From JACCZX01 sp038216465 (GTDB lineage: Bacteria; Pseudomonadota; Gammaproteobacteria; Burkholderiales; Burkholderiaceae_F), in assembly GCA_038216465.1 (NCBI GenBank), contig JBBQQC010000008.1, positions 1-64,000 on the forward strand: DNA of 64,000 nt. Reading direction: 5' to 3'. Numbering within the stretch: position 1 is the stretch's first letter; every line of letters begins with the position of its first letter. Both the position numbers and the translations under genes were made by a program. A model generated the notes under the pieces. The model did no database searches, was not told where the DNA came from, and saw only the letters and a program-made list of their open reading frames with translations. Of this stretch, positions 8,265-17,587 are shown in pieces.

Positions 8265-9055
8265 AGGTCGCCTTTGTCGGCGGCGGCAACATGGCAAGTG
8301 CGCTGATCGGCGGCATGCTGCAAGCCGGATTCAATGCCTCGGACATCGATGTGATCGAGATTGACTCGCAGCGCGCGGACGAGTTGGGCCGGCGATTTGG
8401 CGTCAGCGTCCATGCGAGCTGCGACGCCTGGCTGCAGGCCAGCGACGTTGTCGTGCTGGCGGTCAAGCCGCAGCAAATAAAGCAGGCGGCGATCGAGCTG
8501 CGCCCGCACCTGCGGCAGCCGTTGTTGCTATCGATCGCCGCCGGCGTGCAAGCACGGACCATCGCGGGCTGGCTCGACACCTTCACGGTCGTGCGTGCAA
8601 TGCCCAATCTGCCGGCGCTGATCCGCGCCGGCATCACCGGCGCCGTTGCATTGCCGCAGGTCAGCGCCGAGCACAAGGCTTTCGCTGACAGAATTCTCGG
8701 AGCGGTCGGCGCCGTCATCTGGCTCGACAATGAGGCCTTGCTCGACGGCGTAACGGCGCTCTCCGGCAGCGGGCCCGCGTACGTTTTCTATTTCATCGAA
8801 GCGATGCAGGTTGCCGCGCGCGCGCTGGGCTTTGACGAAGCACAGGCGCGCGCGCTCGCCGTGCACACGTTTACCGGCGCCGCGCAGCTCGCGGCGCAGT
8901 CGGAGGAGTCAGCGGGTGTTTTGCGCGAGAAAGTGACCTCGAAAGGGGGAACCACTGCCGCTGCACTCGCCAGTTTCGACCACGACAGGGTCGATCAAGC
9001 AATCGCGCGCGCCATCAACGCAGCCGCCGCCCGCGCGCGCGAGCTCGGCAGTTAA
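8261..9055 (+). CDS. proC: Pyrroline-5-carboxylate reductase
   Basis: The 264-residue enzyme catalyses the last step of proline synthesis, NAD(P)H reduction of pyrroline-5-carboxylate. An N-terminal Rossmann motif (VGGGNMASALIGG), VLAVKPQQ, the MPNLPALI element and the C-terminal signature ALSGSGPAYVF and LREKVTSKGGTTAAAL are all visible. The length matches the family. It is translationally coupled to yggS and converges on ubiA, with stop codons overlapping at 9052-9055. Confidence 0.97.
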   Translation: MKVAFVGGGNMASALIGGMLQAGFNASDIDVIEIDSQRADELGRRFGVSVHASCDAWLQASDVVVLAVKPQQIKQAAIELRPHLRQPLLLSIAAGVQARTIAGWLDTFTVVRAMPNLPALIRAGITGAVALPQVSAEHKAFADRILGAVGAVIWLDNEALLDGVTALSGSGPAYVFYFIEAMQVAARALGFDEAQARALAVHTFTGAAQLAAQSEESAGVLREKVTSKGGTTAAALASFDHDRVDQAIARAINAAAARARELGS

Positions 9056-9918
9056 CGCAGCGCGTGATCGATGACGGTGCCTGCGAATATTGCGGCGCCG
9101 ACCCAGTTGTTATGGCGAAACGCGTGCAGGCACCCTTCGCGCGACCGATCGCGAATCAGCACGAAGTGGTAAGCGGCCAACCCCGCGGCGACCGCGCACC
9201 CCGCATAGAACGGCCAGCCCGCTGCAGCTACGCTGCCGACGCGCCACAGCAACGCCAAAAACGCGACATAGGACGCCATCACCGCGCCGATATCGAAACG
9301 GCGGAAGAAAATTGCCGACGACTGGATGCCGAGACGCACATCGTCATCGCGATCGACCATTGCGTATTCCGTGTCGTACGCGAGCACCCAGAATGCATTG
9401 GCCAGCATCAACAGCCAACCGATTGGCGGTACCGACCCGGTCACGGCCGCAAACGCCATTGGAATGCCGAAAGAAAACGCAATGCCTAGATACAGCTGCG
9501 GCACCGGCATGAACCGCTTCGCGAGCGGATAGGTGGCCGCAATAGCGACGGCAATAAACGCCAGACGCACCGCGGCGGCGTTCAGTAGCGGCAGTAAGAG
9601 CGCGGCGCAGGCGGCGAGAGCGACGGCAACACCAATCGCTTCGCGCCGGGTGATCAGGCCGCGTGCAACGACGCGGTTGGCGGTGCGCTTGACGTGTGCG
9701 TCGTATTGCGCGTCGGCGGCATCGTTGACAGCGCATCCCGCCGAGCGCATCAGAAATGTACCTACGACAAACACCGCCACCAGCAACGCATCGGGCCGCC
9801 CGCCGGCTGCAATCCAGAGCGCGGTTAGCGTCGGCCACAGCAGCAGCAGCGTGCCGACCGGCTTGTCGAGTCGGGTCAAACTCGCATACAGAGGCAGACG
9901 AGCCGCGACGGAAGTCAT
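9052..9918 (-). CDS. ubiA: 4-Hydroxybenzoate polyprenyltransferase
   Basis: The 288-residue membrane prenyltransferase attaches the polyprenyl chain to 4-hydroxybenzoate in ubiquinone synthesis. Two Asp-rich metal/diphosphate motifs are visible: ND-AAD-AQYD (65-73), followed by the expected R-T-N-R residues, and D-TEYAMVDRDDD near 190. Multiple hydrophobic segments fit the eight or nine helices of the UbiA fold. No chorismate lyase (ubiC) gene is adjacent. The gene is divergent from the ugpB-like gene. Confidence 0.95.
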   Translation of the reverse strand: MTSVAARLPLYASLTRLDKPVGTLLLLWPTLTALWIAAGGRPDALLVAVFVVGTFLMRSAGCAVNDAADAQYDAHVKRTANRVVARGLITRREAIGVAVALAACAALLLPLLNAAAVRLAFIAVAIAATYPLAKRFMPVPQLYLGIAFSFGIPMAFAAVTGSVPPIGWLLMLANAFWVLAYDTEYAMVDRDDDVRLGIQSSAIFFRRFDIGAVMASYVAFLALLWRVGSVAAAGWPFYAGCAVAAGLAAYHFVLIRDRSREGCLHAFRHNNWVGAAIFAGTVIDHALR

Positions 9919-9958
9919 GCTGAAAGTGCCTGCTCGGGAAAGTGCGTAGACAAGTTCT

Positions 9959-9987
9959 TTGCCCTGTACGCTCGGCGCGGTTATCGT
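9959..9987 (+). promoter_or_regulatory. Candidate sigma-70 promoter upstream of ugpB-like gene
   Basis: TTGCCC (9959-9964) and TATCGT (9982-9987) are separated by 17 bp, about 55 bp before the ugpB start. The fit to consensus is moderate and untested. Confidence 0.3.
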
Positions 9988-10042
9988 AACAGCCGCGTTA
10001 GCTTGACTGCCATCAATTCATTACAACGATCCAGGAGACCGC

Positions 10043-11362
10043 ATGCTTCGCAGAACACTGATTTCAGCCGCGCTGGCTTCGGGCCTGACCATCGGCCTTA
10101 TGACTCCGGCACTGGCACAGACCGAGATTCAATGGTGGCATGCGATGGGCGGCGCACTGGGCGACTGGGTAAACGACCTGGCCAAAGGATTCAACGAGAG
10201 CCAGAAGGAATACAAAGTCGTTCCGGTCTTTAAGGGCAGCTATGACGAGTCTATGACGGCCGCTATCGCCGCGTACCGGGCCGGCAACGCCCCACACATC
10301 CTGCAGGTGTTCGAAGTCGGCACGGCGACGATGATGGCCTCGAAGGGTGCCATCAAGCCGGTGCACGATTTGATGAAACAAGCCGGCTACAAGTTCGACC
10401 CCGCTCTCTATGTACCGGCTGTTGCCGGTTACTACACGGCGCCGAACGGCCAGATGTTGAGCATGCCGTTTAACAGCTCGACTACGGTCTTTCATTACAA
10501 CAAAGACGCATTCAAGGCCGCCGGACTCGATCCCGAAAATCCACCGAAGACGTGGCCGGAAGTGGTGCTAGCCGCTGCAAAGCTGAAAGCCTCCGGCCAC
10601 AGGTGTCCGTACACCACGAGCTGGGTCAGCTGGACCCAGCTCGAAAGTTTTTCAGCGTGGCACAACGTTGAGTTCGCCACGCTGCGAAATGGTTTTGGCG
10701 GAATGGCAACGCGGCTCGCGTTTAATACGCCGTTGCATGTGCGCCATATCGAAAACCTTGCCAACATGTCGAAACAGGGGTTGTTCGTTTACAAGGGTCG
10801 AGGCAACACGGCCGATTCGGTGTTTTACTCCGGCGAGTGCGCGATGATGACCGGCTCATCGGCGCTGTACGGCAACATCAAGAAAAACGCCAAGTTCGCC
10901 TCCGGGATTTCAGCCTTGCCCTACTACCCCGACGTTGTCGGTGCTCCGCAAAATTCGGTGATTGGCGGAGCGAGCCTGTGGGTGATGTCCGGCAAGAAAC
11001 CCGCCGAGTACAAAGGCGTCGCGGCTTTCTTCAACTATTTGTCAAAGCCCGACGTGCAGTCAGCCAGCCATATGCGAACCGGTTACTTGCCGATCACCAC
11101 GGCGGCGTATGACATGACCGAAAAGGCGGGGTTCTATAAGCAGAATCCGGGCACCGATGTCGCAGTCACGCAGATGATTCGGAAGACGACCGATAAGTCG
11201 CGCGGCATTCGCCTGGGCAACTTCGTCCAGATCCGTACGATCATCGATGAAGAGCTGGAGGGCGTTTGGTCGGGCAAGAAGAGCGCCAAAGAGGCGCTCG
11301 ATACGGCGGTCAAGCGCGGCAATGAGCAGCTGGAGCGGTTTGAGAAGGCGAACAAGACTTAA
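10043..11362 (+). CDS. ugpB: sn-Glycerol-3-phosphate ABC transporter substrate-binding protein (UgpB-like)
   Basis: The 439-residue periplasmic binding protein has a Sec signal peptide (about 1-26, ending TPALAQ). The mature protein begins TEIQWWHAMGG, and EVGTATMM, SMPFNSST and IGGASLWVM follow; these are family 1 features shared with UgpB. UgpB delivers glycerol-3-phosphate or its diesters to UgpAEC. An AGGAG ribosome binding site precedes the ATG. No ugpA, ugpE or ugpC follows; the next gene is on the opposite strand after a terminator. The protein is therefore an orphan here, and the permease and ATPase must be elsewhere. Confidence 0.9.
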   Translation: MLRRTLISAALASGLTIGLMTPALAQTEIQWWHAMGGALGDWVNDLAKGFNESQKEYKVVPVFKGSYDESMTAAIAAYRAGNAPHILQVFEVGTATMMASKGAIKPVHDLMKQAGYKFDPALYVPAVAGYYTAPNGQMLSMPFNSSTTVFHYNKDAFKAAGLDPENPPKTWPEVVLAAAKLKASGHRCPYTTSWVSWTQLESFSAWHNVEFATLRNGFGGMATRLAFNTPLHVRHIENLANMSKQGLFVYKGRGNTADSVFYSGECAMMTGSSALYGNIKKNAKFASGISALPYYPDVVGAPQNSVIGGASLWVMSGKKPAEYKGVAAFFNYLSKPDVQSASHMRTGYLPITTAAYDMTEKAGFYKQNPGTDVAVTQMIRKTTDKSRGIRLGNFVQIRTIIDEELEGVWSGKKSAKEALDTAVKRGNEQLERFEKANKT

Positions 11363-11379
11363 CGTCTTGCTTCGTCAAG

Positions 11380-11418
11380 CGCGGCCGCAGACGCGTCTGA
11401 CGGCCGCGTTTTATTTTT
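11380..11418 (+). terminator. Rho-independent terminator after ugpB-like gene
   Basis: A perfect 8-bp GC stem (CGCGGCCG at 11380-11387 with CGGCCGCG at 11401-11408) is followed by TTTTATTTTT. It sits between convergent genes; only the plus-strand reading has the T-run. Confidence 0.85.
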
Positions 11419-13246
11419 GCAACGACTTCGCGAGCTCGACGAATGCGGTGGACGTAAGCGGGCGGCCAAGGAGGTAGCCCTGTGCCTCGTTGCATCCACA
11501 ATCCGTAACGAACGACAGCTGCTCGTGGGTTTCTACGCCTTCTGCGACCACGTGCAGACCAAGGCCGCGCGCAAGGCTCGTCAGTGCGGCGACGATCTTG
11601 CAGTCCGCCGGATCGCTCGGCCCGGCGCGCACGAACTGGCCGTCGATCTTGATTACATCGACGGGAAAGCGACGCAGATTGCTCAGACTTGAATAGCCGG
11701 TGCCGAAGTTGTCGAGCGCAATCTTGACGCCCATCGCGTGCAGGCCGGATAACACCTGCTCGGCCTTGGTGCCGTCTCGCATCAAGCTCGCTTCGGTGAT
11801 CTCGACCTGCAAACGCTCGGCGTCGAGCCCCGAATCGACCAGCGCCTGGCTCACCATCGGCAGCAACGAGCGGCCGCGAAACTCACGCGGCGACAGATTG
11901 ACGCTCACCAGCGGTTCGCCCAGGCCGGCGGCGGTCCATTGCATCGCCGCCCGACAGGCCTCGCGCAAAACGATCTCTCCGATCGGCACGATCAAGCCGG
12001 TATCTTCCGCGACGGCGATGAAACTGCCCGGCTCCTGCAATCCATGGTTCGGGTCACGCCAGCGCAACAGCGCTTCGGCGCCGACCAGCTTGCGTGTTTT
12101 CAAATCGATGCGCGGCTGGTAATACGCCTCGAACTCGCCGGCTTCGAGCGCGCGCCGCAGCCCTGCCTCAATTTGCAGCCGGCGCACGACTTCGGCATTC
12201 ATGCGCGGCTCGAATAGCTGCACGTTTCCACGCCCGCGCGATTTCGCGAACGACAACGCTGCGTCCGCGTTTCGCAACAGCATCTCCGGGCTCGCACCGT
12301 CGCTTGGAAACAGTGCAGCGCCGACGCTGACGCTGACGTTGACCTGCTCCGCATCGATTTCGAAAGGCTCCGACAGCAGTTCGGCCAGCTTGCCGGCCAC
12401 GTGCTCGGCATCGTCGACGTGCCGCAGACGGCCCAAGACGATCGCAAATTCATCAGCTCCGGTGCGCGCCACCAGATCCGAGGTTCGCACGGTATCGACC
12501 AGGCGCGCGGCGGTCGCCCGCAACAGCGCGTCACCAACGCGGTGCCCGAGCGCATCATTGAGCTTGGTGAATTCGTCGACGTCGACGACCAGCACGGCCA
12601 GGCGATCACCGCCGAGTTGATGATTGCGCACCGCCTCGTCCAGGCGCGACTCCAGCAGGCGCCGATTCGGCAGTCCGGTCAGCTCGTCATACAGCGCAAT
12701 ACGCCGCGCACGCTCCTCGACCTCGCTGCGCTCGTACAACTCGGCGACCAGGCGCTCATTGGACCACGCAAGCTCGTCGTGCGCTGCGCGCACACGGAGC
12801 TCCAGATCGTCGCGCGCCTTCGCCAATGCCGCTTCCATTTCCTTGCGCGCGCTGATGTCGTCAACCAGCCATACGGTTTCGCCCGCGGGTCCGCCCGGCG
12901 TGATGCTCTTGACCAGCAGACGCGTCCACACGCGCGAGCCATCGCTGCGCACTGTGCGCCATTCGATCGCCGGCGAGCCGTCGGCCGCTAAAGCATCACC
13001 GATGCGGCACGCAAACGATTGAAACTCTTCGTCGGAACCAAAGAACACAGCAGCCGACCGGCCGATCAGATCCGCTGCTTCCCATCCGAACAGCCGCGCT
13101 GCGCTCGAGTTGCATTGAGCGACATCGCCGTCGCAGACCACCAGAATGCCGACCGAATCGTTGGCGAGCAGTGCGCGGTATTCCTGCAGCCGGCGTTCGA
13201 CCTCGTGCGGTGCTGCCGCAATCACAACGTCATCGGTATCGCGCAT
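11411..13246 (-). CDS. PAS-GGDEF-EAL cyclic-di-GMP signalling protein
   Basis: The 611-residue protein has a PAS domain (about 17-135), a short coiled segment, a GGDEF domain (about 180-345) and an EAL domain (about 355-605). The cyclase active site reads GADEF (263-267) instead of GGDEF, which may reduce or abolish synthesis. The EAL core is largely intact (EALLRW at 391-396, a KID, AEGVET), but the usual DDFGTG motif reads DNFGTG, so one metal-binding Asp is Asn. It may therefore act as a weak phosphodiesterase or as a c-di-GMP-responsive regulator. No membrane segment is seen, so the input is cytoplasmic. It is 154 bp downstream of the histidine kinase gene on the same strand. Confidence 0.9.
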   Translation of the reverse strand: MRDTDDVVIAAAPHEVERRLQEYRALLANDSVGILVVCDGDVAQCNSSAARLFGWEAADLIGRSAAVFFGSDEEFQSFACRIGDALAADGSPAIEWRTVRSDGSRVWTRLLVKSITPGGPAGETVWLVDDISARKEMEAALAKARDDLELRVRAAHDELAWSNERLVAELYERSEVEERARRIALYDELTGLPNRRLLESRLDEAVRNHQLGGDRLAVLVVDVDEFTKLNDALGHRVGDALLRATAARLVDTVRTSDLVARTGADEFAIVLGRLRHVDDAEHVAGKLAELLSEPFEIDAEQVNVSVSVGAALFPSDGASPEMLLRNADAALSFAKSRGRGNVQLFEPRMNAEVVRRLQIEAGLRRALEAGEFEAYYQPRIDLKTRKLVGAEALLRWRDPNHGLQEPGSFIAVAEDTGLIVPIGEIVLREACRAAMQWTAAGLGEPLVSVNLSPREFRGRSLLPMVSQALVDSGLDAERLQVEITEASLMRDGTKAEQVLSGLHAMGVKIALDNFGTGYSSLSNLRRFPVDVIKIDGQFVRAGPSDPADCKIVAALTSLARGLGLHVVAEGVETHEQLSFVTDCGCNEAQGYLLGRPLTSTAFVELAKSLQK

Positions 13247-13400
13247 GAAGTCAGCTCGTCAGAGGAATGGCGACGGTTTGTCAGGCGGCGAGTGTGGCGC
13301 AGCCAACTGCCAAGGAAGCGTCGATTACGGGCCGGCTCGCCGGCCTATTTCACCCGCCCTGCGCCCTCAAGTCCCGCAGCGCGATCGAACGCTATTGCGA

Positions 13401-14873
13401 CTACGACGGGGTTTCGGCAACCGGCAGTTTGAACGTCAGCGTGGTGCCGACGTCGATCACGCTCTCGACGCGAATTTCTCCGCCGTGGAGCTCGATTATG
13501 CGTTTGGAGATCGCAAGGCCGAGGCCGGCGCCCTGGGCGTTATCGGCAGAAGTATTCCTGGCGCGGTAAAACCGGTGGAACACATGCGGCAGATCTTCGT
13601 TCGGAATCCCGCTGCCGGTGTCAACCACCGATACAACCATATGGTTGTCCTGCCGTCCGAACGTCACTACGACCTTCCCGCCAGGGGATGTGTGATTGAT
13701 GGCGTTCTGCAACAGATTCTCAACGACGCGCTCGATCATTGCGATGTCGCCGCGCACCGTTTCACCGTCACCATTCAGCGTCGTTTCAATGCGCGCGCCC
13801 TTCTGGTCTGCAAGCTGCCGAAACTCCTGCGCAGTGTCCTGCACCAGATCCGCGAGCGAAAAAGATTCGAGCTGCAGCGATATGCCCTGCGACTCGAGTT
13901 TCGCCAGCTCGAACAGCTCCTGCACCAGCTTGCCGAGCCGCTCACTATGGCGTGCCGCTGTTTCGACGTGCCCGTGGCGCTCCGCGTCGGACATGCTGGC
14001 GCCTTTAATCAGCAGCGTCTCCAAGTAACCGTGCAATATCGTCAGCGGCGTGCGCAGATCGTGCGACACGTTGGCAATCAGCTCACGCCGGCGCCCGTCG
14101 TTTTGTTGCAGATCGTCAACCTGCTGCGCAATCCTGGTCGACATCTGCACGAACGCGAGTTGCAGCTGATCGATCTCGTCACCGCTCGCTGCCGCCGCAC
14201 TGGCCGGCATGCCATGTGGTCCGCGGCGAAATTCCTCAACCTGCAGGTTCAGTCGACGTAGCCGGCGCGTGATCCACCAGAACAACAGCCACCAAGTGGC
14301 AATCAGGAACAACACGAGCACCGCGGCCATTTCCAGATTCAACCGCATCAGCCGGCTGCTCCGCCACATGCTGGCTACGGAGTCGTACTCCTCACCGCCC
14401 AGAATGACGTACAGATACGCCTCCGTCGGCCCGGTCAGCGGCAGCGGAGCGGCCGAGAACACTTTCTTGCGACTCAAATCTCGCGGGTCATCGCCGAGCA
14501 GCGGAAACACCACTGCCTGCCCGATAAATCTTTGCACCGGCTCAACGCTGATCGATTTGCGCTTGACTCTTTCATTAGCCGCCGAATAGCTCAGGATCGT
14601 GCCATCGGCGTCGAGCAAATAGATCTCGATGTTAGGGTTGACCGACATCAACCGGGCAAACAGCGTGGCGAGCGCGCGGTGATTGACCGGATCGCCGCGC
14701 TCCAGTTTGTTCGCGGTGATCAAGTAGCGCGCCAGGTCGCGATTAAGTTTCTGGTTAGCTTCTTCCAGGTGCAGCTGAGTGCCACGAAACGCCAGGACAC
14801 CGTACGTGCCGACAATCAGGCACAGAAACAAAAAGAGTGTGAGGGCAAGTCGCGTCGACAGCGTACGCAGCAT
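13401..14873 (-). CDS. Sensor histidine kinase
   Basis: The 490-residue membrane kinase has TM1 at about 5-28, a periplasmic sensor loop of ~150 residues, TM2 at about 182-204, HAMP (about 205-255), HisKA with H271 in NVSHDLRTPL, and a HATPase domain with N box (NLLQNAINHT), G1 (DTGSGIP) and G2 (GAGLGLAIS). All catalytic boxes are intact. It follows the response regulator gene by 9 bp and is its evident partner. The signal is unknown. The divergent diheme lipoprotein gene, ~1 kb away across the regulator, is a candidate target by position only. Confidence 0.95.
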   Translation of the reverse strand: MLRTLSTRLALTLFLFLCLIVGTYGVLAFRGTQLHLEEANQKLNRDLARYLITANKLERGDPVNHRALATLFARLMSVNPNIEIYLLDADGTILSYSAANERVKRKSISVEPVQRFIGQAVVFPLLGDDPRDLSRKKVFSAAPLPLTGPTEAYLYVILGGEEYDSVASMWRSSRLMRLNLEMAAVLVLFLIATWWLLFWWITRRLRRLNLQVEEFRRGPHGMPASAAAASGDEIDQLQLAFVQMSTRIAQQVDDLQQNDGRRRELIANVSHDLRTPLTILHGYLETLLIKGASMSDAERHGHVETAARHSERLGKLVQELFELAKLESQGISLQLESFSLADLVQDTAQEFRQLADQKGARIETTLNGDGETVRGDIAMIERVVENLLQNAINHTSPGGKVVVTFGRQDNHMVVSVVDTGSGIPNEDLPHVFHRFYRARNTSADNAQGAGLGLAISKRIIELHGGEIRVESVIDVGTTLTFKLPVAETPS

Positions 14874-14882
14874 GCTCGTACG

Positions 14883-15596
14883 CTAAGCGGGAGCGGACTG
14901 GGCCGCGAGCTGATAACCAATGCCCCAAATCGTGCGGATGAATTCAGGTTGCGCGGGATTCTTTTCGATCTTCGTTCGAAGCCGATTGATATGCGTGTTG
15001 ACCGTATGGCGGTAGCCGTCGTGACCATACTTCCACACCGCCTCCAGCAACTCGGCGCGCGAGTAGACCTTGCCGGGATGCGACGCGAATTCGAGTAGCA
15101 ACGCGAATTCCTTGGCACGCAGACTGATCGGCTTACCGTCGAGCGACACCAACCTGCGCTCGACATCGATCGTCAGATCGCCGAGCCGGATGGTCGGCGG
15201 TCCTGGCTGTGGCAGGCGCTTCGACATTGCGTCGGCTCTGCGGAAGATCGCTCTGACGCGCGCCTGCAGTTCTCGGACACTGAATGGCTTGCCCAGGTAA
15301 TCATCGGCGCCGATGTCGAGGCCTGCAACGCGATCGCGCTCGCCGGCGTGAGCCGTCAGCATCAATATCGGGACGTATGGCTCTCGACTTCGCACACGGC
15401 GGCAAAGTTCAAGACCATCAAGTCCTGGAAGCGACAAGTCAAGGATCAATAATCCAAAGCTCTCACGGCAGATGCGCTGGTCTGCCTCGGCACCGTCGTG
15501 CACGACGTCGACCTCAAAGCCGCAGTCACGCAAGTGCATCTGCACCAGATGCGCAATCGCCTGATCGTCCTCAACTACCAAAATTTTGTGCTGCAT
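14883..15596 (-). CDS. OmpR/PhoB-family response regulator
   Basis: The 237-residue regulator has a receiver domain (about 4-118) with acidic pair E9-D10-D11, phospho-acceptor D53 in LILDLSLPG, T in MLTAH and K in LGKPFS, followed by an OmpR-type winged helix (about 140-232). It contains the expected LRAKEFALL and VNTHINRLRTKIE elements. It is the first gene of the RR-HK pair. The divergent intergenic region (15597-15880) separates it from the diheme lipoprotein gene. Confidence 0.95.
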   Translation of the reverse strand: MQHKILVVEDDQAIAHLVQMHLRDCGFEVDVVHDGAEADQRICRESFGLLILDLSLPGLDGLELCRRVRSREPYVPILMLTAHAGERDRVAGLDIGADDYLGKPFSVRELQARVRAIFRRADAMSKRLPQPGPPTIRLGDLTIDVERRLVSLDGKPISLRAKEFALLLEFASHPGKVYSRAELLEAVWKYGHDGYRHTVNTHINRLRTKIEKNPAQPEFIRTIWGIGYQLAAQSAPA

Positions 15597-15812
15597 GAGA
15601 GTGGCCAGCTCTTGTCGCTCGAGTTAAACCGCATCAATGGGCAAACGGTGTTCCCGCCGCAGCCCGCCACTAATCCTCTCGCCTCGCTCGCAGATGTTAA
15701 AAACATGTGACCTTTGATCCCACGCATTGATGTAACGGGGTGACATGCTTACTGACTAAGACGCTTCACGAATACGTCAATCAGCAGAACGAATCAAGTA
15801 AGGCGTGAATTG

Positions 15813-15846
15813 GGAGCGGCGCCTGCCTTGGCCGTTCTCCGTTTTT
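15813..15846 (+). terminator. Possible leader hairpin/attenuator upstream of the diheme lipoprotein
   Basis: GGAGCGGC (15813-15820) can pair with GCCGTTCTCC (15831-15840) with a 2-base bulge, followed by G and T5 (15842-15846). It lies 35-68 bp before the ATG of the plus-strand gene. If the promoter is upstream it could attenuate transcription; alternatively it terminates read-through. The support is structural only. Confidence 0.35.
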
Positions 15847-15880
15847 CGACGAGTAACTCGCTTGACCATCAGGACACAAC

Positions 15881-17527
15881 ATGAATTCAGCAAGCCAATT
15901 GAAACGTAGAGTCTTTGCATGCGTCGCTGCCGCCGGCATCGTCGGGATGCTCGCAGGTTGCGGCAGCTCCAACGACGGCGGTTCACCGCCTGATTTGCCG
16001 ACCGGCCCGGCCAACGCCGGCACACCACCGGTGCATACACTGGGAAACGCCGCCAATGGGCAAACGGTGTTTCGCTTCGAGACGTTCGGCAACGAACGCT
16101 TCTGGACCGATGCGCTGCGCTTGCCCGCTGGCATGGTCGCCGCGGGCGTGACTCCGCTGCAAGCGCTGGCACTGGGTTTGAGCGTTGACATCGACGCAAT
16201 CCCTGCGGCGACACGCACGCAATTGATGGCCGAACTCGCGGCCGATCCGAGCGGACAAACTTCGTCGCTACTGAACAATCCCGCCGTCACCGTGGCGTTG
16301 ATCAATGCGAACGCGGTCATCGGTTTGCCGGCCAAGGACACCAACGGCAACGGCACGATCGATATCCTGGCGGGTGACAAGGTCGGCGCGAGTTGCGCGC
16401 TGTGTCACACAATTACCGACGGCTCGGCACTCAATCTGCCTAATGGCGGCTCGATTGGCCATCGACAGGACGGGCGTGCTCCGCATACGCTCGACTTCGG
16501 CACGCTGATATCGCTTGGAACAAATTCGCGCGCCTATTACCCGGTCCTGCAGCTGGCGTTGGCCGCCAACGGCGGCGCGACGCTCGGACGTGCGCCAACC
16601 GGACTGACGGAGAACTCGACCGAGGCGGAAGTCGATGCATATCTGACCAACAAGAATTTCTATCCGGTTGGAATGTTCGACGACACGATCGATGGTAACG
16701 GCGACCCGATGCACAACATGCCGTTGTTCAGGCAGGACCTTGCGTTCCCGTATGGCAGCGAAGGTGCGCTCGCGAAGCTCGATAACTTCAGCAACCTGGT
16801 GTACACCGCGCTGCTTGATCCGACCACGATCCTGACGCCCGGCGGACTCGCCTTCTTGCAAAAACTGGGCGGCGTTGCCGCCGGCAGCGAGATCGCCAAC
16901 GACTACGCGCAGGTATTGGCTGCAACCGGCGTCGCGGGGCCGTTTCCGTTCGTGCAGGCGGCGCCTCCGGGCAACCCTGCCCTCGCCGGTACCGAGGAGT
17001 TTCCGCTCGGAGTGCGCGTCGACGACACGAAGTTGAACGACATGAACGCCTATCTGTTCAGCCTGCAAGCGCCGGCGGGTGCGGCGGCCGACCCCATCGC
17101 GGTCGCGAGTGGCCGCACGTTGTTCCGTACCGTCGGCTGCACCAACTGCCACAACGTCAGTCAGGCGACATTTGTGCCGACGTTCATCGTGCCGATGAAA
17201 ACGATATTCCCGGGCGATAACCCGGTTGTTTTGTTGGCTTCGCGCACGCCACCGCTGAATCCGATCCTCAATACGCCGAGCAACATTTTTGACGACAAAA
17301 TGGCCGTCGTGAACGCCAGCCTGCGCGGCCTGGAACGCGGCACCGCGATGCCGCTGCTGCTCGATCTAGCGCGCAAGCCTGTATTCCTGCATGACAACTC
17401 GGTGCCTTCGCTCGATTCGCTGTTCAACCCGAGTCGCGGATCGAGTGCGCCGCACCCGTTCTATCTGGCCGACCCAGCGCAGCGCAGCGACGTGGTGCAG
17501 TTCCTGCGCAATCTCGGCACGAACTAG
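15881..17527 (+). CDS. Diheme c-type cytochrome lipoprotein
   Basis: The 548-residue protein has a lipoprotein signal with lipobox LAGC (C27), so the mature protein should be membrane-anchored on the periplasmic side. Two heme c sites are visible: CALCH (172-176) and CTNCH (420-424). The Cys-lacking regions between and after them are large, and no complete MauG or Cbb3 signature was recognised. The role is probably periplasmic electron transfer or an oxidoreductase; the exact substrate is unknown. It is a single-gene unit with its own terminator and is divergent from the two-component system. Confidence 0.85.
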   Translation: MNSASQLKRRVFACVAAAGIVGMLAGCGSSNDGGSPPDLPTGPANAGTPPVHTLGNAANGQTVFRFETFGNERFWTDALRLPAGMVAAGVTPLQALALGLSVDIDAIPAATRTQLMAELAADPSGQTSSLLNNPAVTVALINANAVIGLPAKDTNGNGTIDILAGDKVGASCALCHTITDGSALNLPNGGSIGHRQDGRAPHTLDFGTLISLGTNSRAYYPVLQLALAANGGATLGRAPTGLTENSTEAEVDAYLTNKNFYPVGMFDDTIDGNGDPMHNMPLFRQDLAFPYGSEGALAKLDNFSNLVYTALLDPTTILTPGGLAFLQKLGGVAAGSEIANDYAQVLAATGVAGPFPFVQAAPPGNPALAGTEEFPLGVRVDDTKLNDMNAYLFSLQAPAGAAADPIAVASGRTLFRTVGCTNCHNVSQATFVPTFIVPMKTIFPGDNPVVLLASRTPPLNPILNTPSNIFDDKMAVVNASLRGLERGTAMPLLLDLARKPVFLHDNSVPSLDSLFNPSRGSSAPHPFYLADPAQRSDVVQFLRNLGTN

Positions 17528-17538
17528 TAGCTCGCATT

Positions 17539-17576
17539 GCGGCCGTGCAGCTGTGACGCGCGGCCGCGCTTTTTTT
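17539..17576 (+). terminator. Rho-independent terminator after diheme lipoprotein
   Basis: A 7-bp stem (GCGGCCG at 17539-17545 with CGGCCGC at 17561-17567) is followed by GC and T7. The stem core is the same GCGGCCG used in the terminator at 11380-11418. Confidence 0.8.
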
Positions 17577-17587
17577 AGCACACGGCA

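Noticed and set aside
13335..13360. GC hairpin between the kinase and GGDEF-EAL genes
   Set aside because: A stem is present (GGCCGG/CCGGCC) but no T-run follows on the minus strand, so it is not a convincing terminator.
13146..14261. Long plus-strand frame (371 codons) opposite the histidine kinase
   Set aside because: The minus strand encodes all kinase boxes; the plus frame is an antisense shadow in GC-rich DNA.
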